From Patescibacteria group bacterium (GTDB lineage Bacteria > Patescibacteriota > Patescibacteriia > Patescibacteriales > UBA12465): a DNA stretch of 39,686 nt. Made by a program: the position numbers and the translations under genes. Under the pieces are notes generated by a model, which saw only the letters and a list, made by a program, of their open reading frames with translations, ran no database searches and was not told the origin of the DNA. Positions 27,223 through 35,694 of this stretch are shown piece by piece (within the stretch, counting starts at the first letter, position 1; every line of letters begins with the position of its first letter). The stretch covers positions 1 through 39,686 of the forward strand of contig JAQUHX010000007.1 of the NCBI GenBank assembly GCA_028681575.1. Reading direction: 5' to 3'.

Positions 27223-28332
27223 ATGAAAAATAGTTTTCGAACTTATTTTAAAAATTTTGATTGGATTTTATTTTTTTCCGTTTTGTTATTGGCAATTTTT
27301 GGCGTTCTTGAAGTTTACAGTGTGGCTCTGGGTGTTGGTGGTGATGCACTTAATAATTTCTATAAGCAATTTCTTTTTATCGGCTTAGGTTTGATTGGGA
27401 TGTTTGTGCTTACTTTTTTTGATCATCGTTTTTTAAAAAGTTTGAAAACTTATCTTTATTTTTTAGCCGTTGTTCTTTTGATCTTAGTATTAATTTTTGG
27501 AAAAACGGTAAATAATACGACTGGTTGGTTTGAAGTTTTTAGCTTTAGAATTCAGCCGGTAGAATTTGTTAAAATTATCTTGATTATTTATTTGGCTGGC
27601 TATTTTTCCAGCTTAGCCACTCGTGTTAAAAATTCTCGCCATTTTATTGGTTCTTTAATTGCGGCCGGCATTCTTTTTTTTCTCGTCTGGTTACAGCCTG
27701 ATTTTGGTTCTTCCTTGGTTTTACTGGCAGTTTGGCTGCTTATTTCTCTAGTGGCCGGTTTTCATAAAAAATATTGGCTGACCACTTTAATCCTTGCTCT
27801 AGTTGCTTTAATTCCTCTTTGGTTTAATCTAAGTCCTTATCAACAACAGAGAATCACAACGGTTTTTAGTAGTGCTCAAGAGGTTTGTCGTGAAGAAGAG
27901 TGTTATAATAAGCAGCAAGCTTTAATTGCTATTGGAGCTGGCGGTTTAGCTGGTCGGGGCTTAGGTTTTGGCTCGCAGTCACAATTAAAATTTTTGCCGG
28001 CCGCTCAAACAGACTTTATTTTTTCAGTTATTGCCGAAGAGTTAGGCTTTTTGGGAATTCTAATTGTTATTAGCCTCTTTAGTGTTTTTTTCTATCGCAG
28101 TTTGGCGGCGGTTCGGCGCGTAAAGGATGATTTTGGCATTTATTTCATTCTTGGCTTCGTGGGGCTTGTTTTTACTCACATGTTTGTTAATATCGGTATG
28201 AACCTTGGCATTCTTCCAATTGTTGGCATCCCGCTACCTTTTGTTAGTTATGGAGGCAGTGCGATGATTGCGATGTTTATTGGGCTCGGAATTATGCAAA
28301 ATATTATTATCAAATCTAAGATAAATTATTAA
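27223..28332 (+). CDS. rodA: SEDS family protein RodA/FtsW
   Basis: FDWILFFSVLLLAIFGVLEVYSVAL, FSFRIQPVEFVKIILIIYLAGYF, WLQPDFGSSLVLL, LPAAQTDFIFSVIAEELGFLG, GIPLPFVSYGGSAMIAMFIGLGIM. Confidence 0.93.
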   Translation: MKNSFRTYFKNFDWILFFSVLLLAIFGVLEVYSVALGVGGDALNNFYKQFLFIGLGLIGMFVLTFFDHRFLKSLKTYLYFLAVVLLILVLIFGKTVNNTTGWFEVFSFRIQPVEFVKIILIIYLAGYFSSLATRVKNSRHFIGSLIAAGILFFLVWLQPDFGSSLVLLAVWLLISLVAGFHKKYWLTTLILALVALIPLWFNLSPYQQQRITTVFSSAQEVCREEECYNKQQALIAIGAGGLAGRGLGFGSQSQLKFLPAAQTDFIFSVIAEELGFLGILIVISLFSVFFYRSLAAVRRVKDDFGIYFILGFVGLVFTHMFVNIGMNLGILPIVGIPLPFVSYGGSAMIAMFIGLGIMQNIIIKSKINY

Positions 28333-28348
28333 ATAATAGATAAAAACT

Positions 28349-28972
28349 ATGGAAATGAAATTGAGTGGGGATGTTCGTGCCCCCAAAGAAAGGCTAGAGG
28401 GCGACTTTGTTCCGGCCATTTTATATGGTAGAAATGTGGACAATGTCAGCCTGAAGATTAAAAGAGCAGATTTAGAGCGCTTGACAAAAGAGGCGGGTGA
28501 ATCCAATTTAATTGACTTGAGCTACGGCAACGAGAAGGTTAAAGTTTTAATTAAGGAGGTTCAGCGCCATCCGGTGAGTGCTCTTTTGCAACATGTTGAT
28601 TTTTTCCAAGTTAACATGAAAGAAAAAATTAACACTGAAATTCCTTTGGAGTTTGTTGGTGAATCTAAGGCCGTTCGAGAGTTCTCTGGTTCTTTAATTA
28701 GAAATGTGAACGCTTTAGAGATTGAATGCTTGCCTCAAGACTTAACTGATCATATAGATGTTGATATTTCTGTTTTAGATACCTTTGAAGACGAAATTAA
28801 AATTTCTGATATCAAAATTCCAGCTGCCTGGGAACTTTTAAGTGACCCGGATGTAATTGTTGCCTCTGTTATCCCTCCTCGCGTAGAAGAAGTTGTTGCT
28901 CAAGAACCCGAAGCTGAGCCTGAGACTGCTGAAGCTAAAAAAGAAGATAAAGATGAAAAAAAAGAGGCTTAA
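28349..28972 (+). CDS. rplY: 50S ribosomal protein bL25 (CTC form, acidic C-terminal tail)
   Basis: GDFVPAILYGRNVDNVSLKI, VLIKEVQRHPVSALLQHVDFFQVNMKEKINTEIPLEFVGE. Confidence 0.9.
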   Translation: MEMKLSGDVRAPKERLEGDFVPAILYGRNVDNVSLKIKRADLERLTKEAGESNLIDLSYGNEKVKVLIKEVQRHPVSALLQHVDFFQVNMKEKINTEIPLEFVGESKAVREFSGSLIRNVNALEIECLPQDLTDHIDVDISVLDTFEDEIKISDIKIPAAWELLSDPDVIVASVIPPRVEEVVAQEPEAEPETAEAKKEDKDEKKEA

Positions 28973-30086
28973 TAAAATAGAAAAAAAGGAAACGGTCGCC
29001 TCTTCGGCGACCGTTAACTTAAATCGAGCGATAATTATTGCCGCTCTGTTTTTGCTTACTTCTTTAACTGCTTTAAGTTTGTATTTGTGGCAACCGGTTT
29101 GGCTGTTTCCAATTGAAGAATTAACAACGCCTGAGCCACTAGCAATTATCACGCCGCCGCTAGTAGAAGAAATCTGCCTCGATTGTAAAGTTCACCCTCT
29201 TAGCGGTCAGTTGATGGAAGAATCCGAGACTCATGGTCGCCCTTGGGCGCTGATGATTGATAATTATGTTGGTGCTAGACCATCGGTGGGGTTAAGTGCG
29301 GCGACTTTAGTTTATGAGGCGCCGGTTGAAGGTGGCGTGACTAGACTAATGGCAATTTTCAAGGCTCAAGATTTGCCTGCTGAGATTGGTCCGATACGTT
29401 CGGCGCGTCCCTATTTTTTAAAGTGGGCTCAGGAATTGGGAGCAACTTATGTTCATGTTGGTGGCAGTGAAGAGGCTTTAGTTTTGGCAAAAAATTTAGG
29501 GCTCAATGATGTTAATGAATTTTATCAAGGCGCTTATTTTTGGCGCTCTAAAAATCGTCCGGCGCCACACAACATTTTAACTTCTAAAGAAAAGTTAGAT
29601 TCTTATCGTCAAGATTTAAAGCTTGATGAAGAGGATTTTTCTCTTTTAAAGCAAAATTATTTTACTCCTTATCAATTTGAAGATCTGCCTGCAACTGAAA
29701 TTAGCTCGTCTTCTTTGGTTAAGGTTAAGTATAGTGAGGGGTATAATGTTTCTTGGCATTATTCACCAGAAACTAATACTTATCAGCGTTATTTAGAAAA
29801 TTCCCCCCATCAAGAAGCTGATGGAAGTTTAATTGTTGTTGATAATTTGGTTTTTCCAGTGCGTGCTTTTAAAGTGATTGATGACGATTTGCGTTTAGCG
29901 TTGATACCTCAAAATAGCGGCACTGCCTTACTTTGTCAAAATGGTGTTTGTAATTGGGGCAACTGGAAGCAAAATAATAGTTCTGAGCGTTGGCGTTTCT
30001 ATAAAAAAGACGAAAGTGAATTCGTCTTTAAGCCAGGAAAAACTTGGATTTCAATTATTAGTCGTCTTGAAGATGTGCAGTATTAG
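28953..30086 (+). CDS. DUF3048 (YerB-like) membrane-anchored protein
   Basis: TM near the N-terminus; GRPWALMIDNYVGARPSVGLSAATLVYEAPVEGGVTRLMAIFKAQDLPAEIGPIRSARPYFLKWAQELGATYVHVGGSEEAL. ATG 28953 (20-nt overlap with rplY) preferred to 28893. Confidence 0.85.
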   Translation: MKKKRLNKIEKKETVASSATVNLNRAIIIAALFLLTSLTALSLYLWQPVWLFPIEELTTPEPLAIITPPLVEEICLDCKVHPLSGQLMEESETHGRPWALMIDNYVGARPSVGLSAATLVYEAPVEGGVTRLMAIFKAQDLPAEIGPIRSARPYFLKWAQELGATYVHVGGSEEALVLAKNLGLNDVNEFYQGAYFWRSKNRPAPHNILTSKEKLDSYRQDLKLDEEDFSLLKQNYFTPYQFEDLPATEISSSSLVKVKYSEGYNVSWHYSPETNTYQRYLENSPHQEADGSLIVVDNLVFPVRAFKVIDDDLRLALIPQNSGTALLCQNGVCNWGNWKQNNSSERWRFYKKDESEFVFKPGKTWISIISRLEDVQY

Positions 30087-30942
30087 TTAGTTTAAAGAAG
30101 CGGTTTTTACCGGAGTAATCCTTAAAAAAAGTTAAAGATAATCTTTCTAAACTGGCGTGAGCCAGTTTTTTGATAAGCTCAGTTTGATTGGGGTCTATTT
30201 CTGCTAGAAGGGTAAAGCTCTGTGGAAGTTGATTGCTGCTTGCTATTTGCAGGAATAGTTGGCGGTAATGATTTAGCCCATCTTTTCCTGAGACTAGAGC
30301 TAGAAGTGGCTCGCGTTTAATTGAGGGCTCGGCTAGTTGTTCGGGTTTAAGATAAGGGAGGTTGGCGACAATAATTAAGTGTTTAGCGCTTTTTAAAATT
30401 TCTTGATGCGGAGTCAGGAGTTTGCCTTTTTTCCAATTAATTTTCAGACCAAAGCGTCGACCATTGTTTTTAGCAACTGTTAAGGCGGCGCGAGAAATGT
30501 CAGAAGCATAGTAATTAGCGGCTGATTTTAGTTCCAAGGCGAGACTGATAATAATTGCACCGCTTCCAGTCCCAAGATCAATTATTTCTGTTTTTGAGTT
30601 TAATTTTCGGGCAGTTTTTAGAGCGAGGTCAACTAATAACTCTGTTTCTGGGCGGGGAATTAAGACTTTAGAGTTAACCGCGAATTGGCGGCCGTAAAAT
30701 TCTTTTTTATGAGTTAAAGCAGCGAGCGACCAACCTTTTAGGCGTTTTTTTAAAAAATAATTAGATTTCCAAAAAACTAACTTTGATATTTTTGCTTCGG
30801 GGTGAGTTAAGATTTTCTCTAGCGATTCTTTTTTTACGGCTGAGAGCAGGGCTAAAGCTTCTTTTTCTGGTTCAGAAAAGCCAGCGCTTTTAAAGCGCTG
30901 GCAGGAATAATCCAGATATTGTTTAACTGTTTTTAAGGCCAT
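30058..30942 (-). CDS. prmC: Peptide chain release factor glutamine methyltransferase (HemK/PrmC)
   Basis: [48 protein letters not shown] (NLPY in place of NPPY), next to prfA. Confidence 0.9.
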   Translation of the reverse strand: MALKTVKQYLDYSCQRFKSAGFSEPEKEALALLSAVKKESLEKILTHPEAKISKLVFWKSNYFLKKRLKGWSLAALTHKKEFYGRQFAVNSKVLIPRPETELLVDLALKTARKLNSKTEIIDLGTGSGAIIISLALELKSAANYYASDISRAALTVAKNNGRRFGLKINWKKGKLLTPHQEILKSAKHLIIVANLPYLKPEQLAEPSIKREPLLALVSGKDGLNHYRQLFLQIASSNQLPQSFTLLAEIDPNQTELIKKLAHASLERLSLTFFKDYSGKNRFFKLTNTAHLQDD

Positions 30943-31987
30943 GATGACGCTCTGCTTTAGCTTTTGCTTTTAAAGCTTCAATAATTGGTTCAAGATTGCC
31001 GTCCATAATTAAGTTAATGCTGTGCCAAGATTCGCCGGCACGGTGGTCGGTAATTCGGTCTTGAGGAAAATTGTAAGTACGGATTTTGTCGCTTCTGTCG
31101 CCACTGCCAACCTGGTCTTTACGGGTACTAGAATTTTTAGCTTGACGTTCTTCTTCCTCTTTAGCAAGCAGTCGCGAGCGTAGAATTTGTAAAGCTTTTT
31201 CTTTGTTTTGATGTTGTGATTTTTGGTCTTGACAACTAACAGTGAGCCCGCTTGGAATATGGACAATTCGGATTGCTGAGTAAGTAGTATTAACGCTTTG
31301 ACCGCCCGGTCCACTAGAGCAGAAAGTGTCAATTCGTAAATCACTCATTTTGATTTCAATGTCGACCTCTTCGGCCTCAGGTAGGGCAACGACGGTCGCT
31401 GTTGAGGTGTGGACTCGACCCTGCTTTTCGGTTTCCGGCACCCTTTGAACACGATGAGTCCCCGCTTCATATTTAAATAAACCATAGGCACCGCGACCGC
31501 TGATTGAAAAAATAACTTCTTTGTAGCCACCAACTCCAATAACGTGAGAATCAAGAAGTTCAATTTTTAGATTATTTTTTTCTGCAAATTTACTGTAAGT
31601 GCGAAAGAGATCGCCGGCAAAAAGAGCGGCTTCATCACCACCCGCCCCAGCTCTAATTTCAATAATCGCATTTTTGATATCATGAGGGTCAGCTGGAAAG
31701 AGCGCTTCGTCAATCTCTTCTTTGAGTTTGTTTAAATTTTTTTCAAGTTCTGGTAATTCGTTTATCGCTAAATCCTTTAAATCAGTATCACTATCTTTTT
31801 CAATAATTTCTTGGTAATCACTTATTTCAAGCTTGATTTTTTCTGCCTGTTTGATTTTTTCAATAATATTTTTTAAAGCTGAGTGTTCTTGGGAAATTTT
31901 GATAAACTCTTTTTGGTTAGCTAAAATATCAGGATTGCTCAATCCCGCTTCAATATCTTTAAATTTGTCTTTGATTTCTTGGTACAT
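30923..31987 (-). CDS. prfA: Peptide chain release factor 1
   Basis: [83 protein letters not shown]. Confidence 0.97.
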   Translation of the reverse strand: MYQEIKDKFKDIEAGLSNPDILANQKEFIKISQEHSALKNIIEKIKQAEKIKLEISDYQEIIEKDSDTDLKDLAINELPELEKNLNKLKEEIDEALFPADPHDIKNAIIEIRAGAGGDEAALFAGDLFRTYSKFAEKNNLKIELLDSHVIGVGGYKEVIFSISGRGAYGLFKYEAGTHRVQRVPETEKQGRVHTSTATVVALPEAEEVDIEIKMSDLRIDTFCSSGPGGQSVNTTYSAIRIVHIPSGLTVSCQDQKSQHQNKEKALQILRSRLLAKEEEERQAKNSSTRKDQVGSGDRSDKIRTYNFPQDRITDHRAGESWHSINLIMDGNLEPIIEALKAKAKAERHHGLKNS

Positions 31988-32007
31988 ATATTTTTTAGAA
32001 AAAAGAT

Positions 32008-32069
32008 TAAAAAAATGACCGCTGAGAAGAGAAGTGCAACAAAAGTTGACGCTCTTTAAGCGATCATTT
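32008..32069 (-). terminator. Composite hairpin plus U-tract between rpmE and prfA (terminator and/or prfA leader structure)
   Basis: Minus-strand AAATGATCGCT(32069-32059)/AGCGGTCATTT(32023-32013) encloses CAAC-TTTT-GTTG and an AAGAG/CTCTT stem; then TTTT. Confidence 0.6.
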
Positions 32070-32085
32070 AAAAAGTTTAAACTAG

Positions 32086-32424
32086 CTATTTCTTTTTTCC
32101 TAAAGTAACTTGAGCAATCTTTTTAATATCTTTAGTTTTAACGACAATTTCTTTTTTGGCCCGTTCTTTAGAGCGAGCTTCATTTTTTACTTTTTTGCCG
32201 CGACGAACAGTTGCCACCTTTTTGCTCGCTTCTTTCTTGGCAGAGAATTTCTCAACCCGGCGGGCGGTGTCAACTAATTTTTGCTTGCCGGTATAGAAAG
32301 GATGACAAGCAGAGCAAAGCTCGATTTTGATTTCTGGAACAGTTGCTCCAGTAACAAAAGAATTGCCACAGACGCAAGTGACCTGGCAATCAGGATAGTA
32401 TTGAGGGTGAATTCCGTTTTTCAT
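32086..32424 (-). CDS. rpmE: 50S ribosomal protein bL31, zinc-binding form with long basic C-terminal extension
   Basis: [60 protein letters not shown] plus a Lys-rich tail. ATG at 32424 preferred to 32445. Confidence 0.95.
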   Translation of the reverse strand: MKNGIHPQYYPDCQVTCVCGNSFVTGATVPEIKIELCSACHPFYTGKQKLVDTARRVEKFSAKKEASKKVATVRRGKKVKNEARSKERAKKEIVVKTKDIKKIAQVTLGKKK

Positions 32425-32476
32425 ACTAAAAAAAGTGTTAGGCAATAAATAATTGCTGCAGTAATGCTAACATAAC

Positions 32477-32505
32477 TTCAAAAAAGGTGCAAGAGTTGCT
32501 ATAAT
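32477..32505 (+). promoter_or_regulatory. Promoter TTCAAA-17-(TGc)TATAAT immediately upstream of the flippase ATG
   Basis: Extended -10 at 32497-32505; start codon at 32513. Confidence 0.7.
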
Positions 32506-32512
32506 TTGGCTA

Positions 32513-33943
32513 ATGACAAAAATTCCAAACATTGCTCGAAGCACTTCATATTTAACTTTAGCTTTGATTATCCAAAAGGTAATTTCTTTTTCGTATTTTA
32601 TAATTCTTACTAGGGCTTTAGGTTTAGAGGTGATGGGGCAGTATTATACAGCTATTTCTTTTACGACCATCTTTGGTATTTTTATTGATTTAGGCTTGGC
32701 TAATGTTTTAACTCGTGAGGTAGCAAAATCTCCAGAAGGGGCTAGTCGCTGGCTAGGAAACGTGATTGGTATTAAAATCCCTTTAGCAGTTGCTACTTTT
32801 TTGGTGGCGCTTTTAATGGCTCAGCTCTTAGGCTATGAGCCCTTAGTTTGGCTTTTAATTTTGATTTCCGCCTTTAGTATGGTGCTGGATTCTTTTACGG
32901 CTACTTTCTTTGCCACTTTACGCGGCTTGCATACTTTAAAATATGAAAGTCTGGCTTCAATTATTTTTCAAGCCTTAGTCTTTGTTTTTGGTGGGGTGGC
33001 TCTATATTTTAATCAAGGTGTTTTAGTTGTTATTTTTGCTTTAGTATTAGCGAGCACTTTTAATTTTATCTTTAGTTTTAGGGCGCTTAGACGGGAGTTG
33101 AAAACCCCCTGGTATCCTGTGTTTAACCGGGAGTCTTGGCGTAAGATTTGGCTTCTTAGTTGGCCTTTTGGGATGTTCGCAATTGCGCAAAGGCTTTATC
33201 TTTATCTAGACTCAGTGCTTTTAAGTAATTTGGCCGACTTTCATGAAGTTGGCGTTTATCAAATTGCTTTTAAAATTATTAATGCCCTCCAATTTCTACC
33301 CCTTGCCTTTGTTGCTTCACTTTATCCAGCAATGAGTGCTTATTGGCTTAATAGTCGAAATCAGTTAGCCGTTTCTTTAGAAAGAGCTCTTAGTTATTTG
33401 ACGATTATTTCTTTACCAATTATTGCCGGCGTTTTTGCTTTAGACCAAGCAATTTTGGATATTTTTAAAGCCGGCCCGGAGGCGCTCTGGCCGCTCAGGG
33501 TCTCAATTCTGGCACTTTTCTTTATTTTTGTTAATTATCCAATTGGCTCTTTGTTGAATGCTTGCGATCGCCAGAAGAAAAATTTATTATTTATTTCTAC
33601 TGTTGCTTTCAGTAGTTTTGTTCTTAATCTTTTCTTGATTCCGCGTTGGGGGGCTTTAGGGGCGAGTATTACCGTTTTATTAACTAATGGCTTGATGTTT
33701 ATTTTAGGAATTTTTGAAGTTAACAAGATTATTAAATACAATTTTAAGAAAAATTTAATTGTTGTGATTAAGTCACTTTTAGCAGCACTGGTAATGGCCT
33801 TAATTGTCTATTTAGGTAAAAATTATCTGTCTTTGCCGGGGGCGGTTATTTTAGGCGGATTTACTTATTTTTTTAGTCTTTATTTGCTGGGTGGTTTTTC
33901 TCGTGCCGACATTTTAAGCGTTAAACAATCTTTTAAACGTTAG
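32513..33943 (+). CDS. Polysaccharide flippase (Wzx/MATE-like)
   Basis: STSYLTLALIIQKVISFSYFIILTRALGLEVMGQYYTAISFTTIFGIFIDLGLANVLTREVAK; many TM helices. Confidence 0.92.
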   Translation: MTKIPNIARSTSYLTLALIIQKVISFSYFIILTRALGLEVMGQYYTAISFTTIFGIFIDLGLANVLTREVAKSPEGASRWLGNVIGIKIPLAVATFLVALLMAQLLGYEPLVWLLILISAFSMVLDSFTATFFATLRGLHTLKYESLASIIFQALVFVFGGVALYFNQGVLVVIFALVLASTFNFIFSFRALRRELKTPWYPVFNRESWRKIWLLSWPFGMFAIAQRLYLYLDSVLLSNLADFHEVGVYQIAFKIINALQFLPLAFVASLYPAMSAYWLNSRNQLAVSLERALSYLTIISLPIIAGVFALDQAILDIFKAGPEALWPLRVSILALFFIFVNYPIGSLLNACDRQKKNLLFISTVAFSSFVLNLFLIPRWGALGASITVLLTNGLMFILGIFEVNKIIKYNFKKNLIVVIKSLLAALVMALIVYLGKNYLSLPGAVILGGFTYFFSLYLLGGFSRADILSVKQSFKR

Positions 33944-33946
33944 TCT

Positions 33947-34996
33947 ATGAAAACCTTACTGATAACTTGCGAATACCCCCCCTTTAAGGGTGGAGTAGCT
34001 AATTACTACGGACAGTTAATTAAACATTGGCCTGTTTCAAAAAAGCCTGAAGTCTGGCAGATTAAAGGTGCTTGGTGGTTTTTGGGTTTTCGCCTTTTTA
34101 AATATTGGCGCCAAAACCCAGAAGCTTCAATAATTATTGGTCATATCTTGCCTCTCGGAACTCCTGTTTGGTTTGTTTCAAAGTTTTTTAAGCAGCGAAA
34201 ATATGTAATTGTTTTACACGGAATGGATTTTACTTTTGCTCACCGCCGTTCTCGTAAGGCTTTTTTGGCTAAGATGATTTTAGGGGGAGCTAAAAAAATT
34301 ATAGCGGCCAATTCGCATGTCGCTGCTTTGGTGTCGGCTCGTTATCCCAAACTATCTTCAAAAATTGTTGTTGTTAATCCTGGTGTTAGCCAGTTAAGCG
34401 CTTCTAATCAGGAAAATCTAGCCCCCTTCTTGCGAGAAAAATATCAGCTTAGTAATCAAGTAGTCTTATTATCTTTAGGCCGTTTAGTTAGTCGTAAGGG
34501 GGTTGATTATACGATTAAGGCTTTAGCTAGCTTGAGCCCAGCTGAAAGATTGGGCTTGGCTTATGTGGTTGTCGGGGAGGGGCCTGAAAAAACTAATTTG
34601 CGACGCCTGGCGCAAGAATTAGGAGTGGCGGTTATTTTTACTGGTAGCGTTAGTGAGGCAGAAAAATGGTCTTGGTTAAATTTATGTGATATCTTAGTGA
34701 TGCCATCTCGAGAAATTAACGACGATTTTGAGGGCTTCGGGATTGTTTATTTAGAGGCAAATTTAAGTGGCAAGCCAGTAATTGCTGGGCGCTCGGGGGG
34801 TATTAGTGATGCTGTTAATCATGGAGTCAGCGGTTTATTGGTTGACCCCGAAGATTTAAAGGCGATTGCAACAGCAATTAAATCTTTAAGTACCGACTTA
34901 GCTTATCGAGAAAAATTAGGTAAGCAGGGTAGAATTCGTGCTTTAGAAAATTTTTCTTGGGAAAGAAAAGCTCAAGAATTTTATCAGAATTTATGA
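33947..34996 (+). CDS. Glycosyltransferase family 4
   Basis: CEYPPFKGGVANYYGQL; LGRLVSRKGVDYTIKAL; FEGFGIVYLEANLSGKPVIAGRSGGISDAV. Confidence 0.92.
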   Translation: MKTLLITCEYPPFKGGVANYYGQLIKHWPVSKKPEVWQIKGAWWFLGFRLFKYWRQNPEASIIIGHILPLGTPVWFVSKFFKQRKYVIVLHGMDFTFAHRRSRKAFLAKMILGGAKKIIAANSHVAALVSARYPKLSSKIVVVNPGVSQLSASNQENLAPFLREKYQLSNQVVLLSLGRLVSRKGVDYTIKALASLSPAERLGLAYVVVGEGPEKTNLRRLAQELGVAVIFTGSVSEAEKWSWLNLCDILVMPSREINDDFEGFGIVYLEANLSGKPVIAGRSGGISDAVNHGVSGLLVDPEDLKAIATAIKSLSTDLAYREKLGKQGRIRALENFSWERKAQEFYQNL

Positions 34997-35694
34997 TTTC
35001 AATTATTATTCCTGTTTATAATCAGGCAAAAAAAATTAAGGCCACCCTTCAAAGTATTGCTAACCAGACTTTAATGGATTGGGAGTTGATAGTGGTTAAT
35101 GATGGCTCAACTGATAATCTTGAAGCAGAGTTTAATTCCTTTATCAGTGAGTTTTCTGGAGCAAATTCTTTTTTCTTTTTAAATCAGAAAAATCAAGGGG
35201 CGCCAGCGGCCCGTAATACCGGCTTAAGTCAAGCTCACGGTGAATATTTATTTTTTTGTGACGCTGATGCTGTTTTAGAGGTAAATGCTCTAGAATCTTT
35301 ACAGTCGGCCTTACTTTTTGATCAAAACGCTGCTTTCGCTTATTCTTCCTTTAAGTGGGGGAAACACCTCTTTAAGGCCGGCCCTTTTGATTTTAATCGT
35401 TTATGTCGTGAGCCTTATATTCATACAATGTCTTTAATTAGGCGTAGTTCTTTCCCGGCTACTGGTTGGGATGAAAGTTTAAAACGTTTTCAGGATTGGG
35501 ATTTGTGGCTAACTATTTCTAAATCTGGTGCTTATGGAGTTTTTGTTGATCAGATTTTATTTGCCGTTAGTCCAGGTGGGCATATTAGTTCTTGGCTACC
35601 ATCTTTTTCTTATCGTTGGTTGCCATTTTTACCAGCCGTAAAAAAATATCACGCGGCTAAAAAAATTATTTATACTAAGCATCAAATCGCATGA
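34993..35694 (+). CDS. Glycosyltransferase family 2
   Basis: MISIIIPVYNQAKKIKATLQSIANQTLMDWELIVVNDGSTDN…GAPAARNTGLSQAHGEYLFFCDADA. ATGA overlap; start 34993 preferred to 34957. Confidence 0.92.
   Translation: MISIIIPVYNQAKKIKATLQSIANQTLMDWELIVVNDGSTDNLEAEFNSFISEFSGANSFFFLNQKNQGAPAARNTGLSQAHGEYLFFCDADAVLEVNALESLQSALLFDQNAAFAYSSFKWGKHLFKAGPFDFNRLCREPYIHTMSLIRRSSFPATGWDESLKRFQDWDLWLTISKSGAYGVFVDQILFAVSPGGHISSWLPSFSYRWLPFLPAVKKYHAAKKIIYTKHQIA

Noticed and set aside
31009-31344. Alternative-frame minus-strand ORF in prfA (111 aa)
   Set aside because: Out-of-frame reading of prfA, which is clearly coding in the other frame
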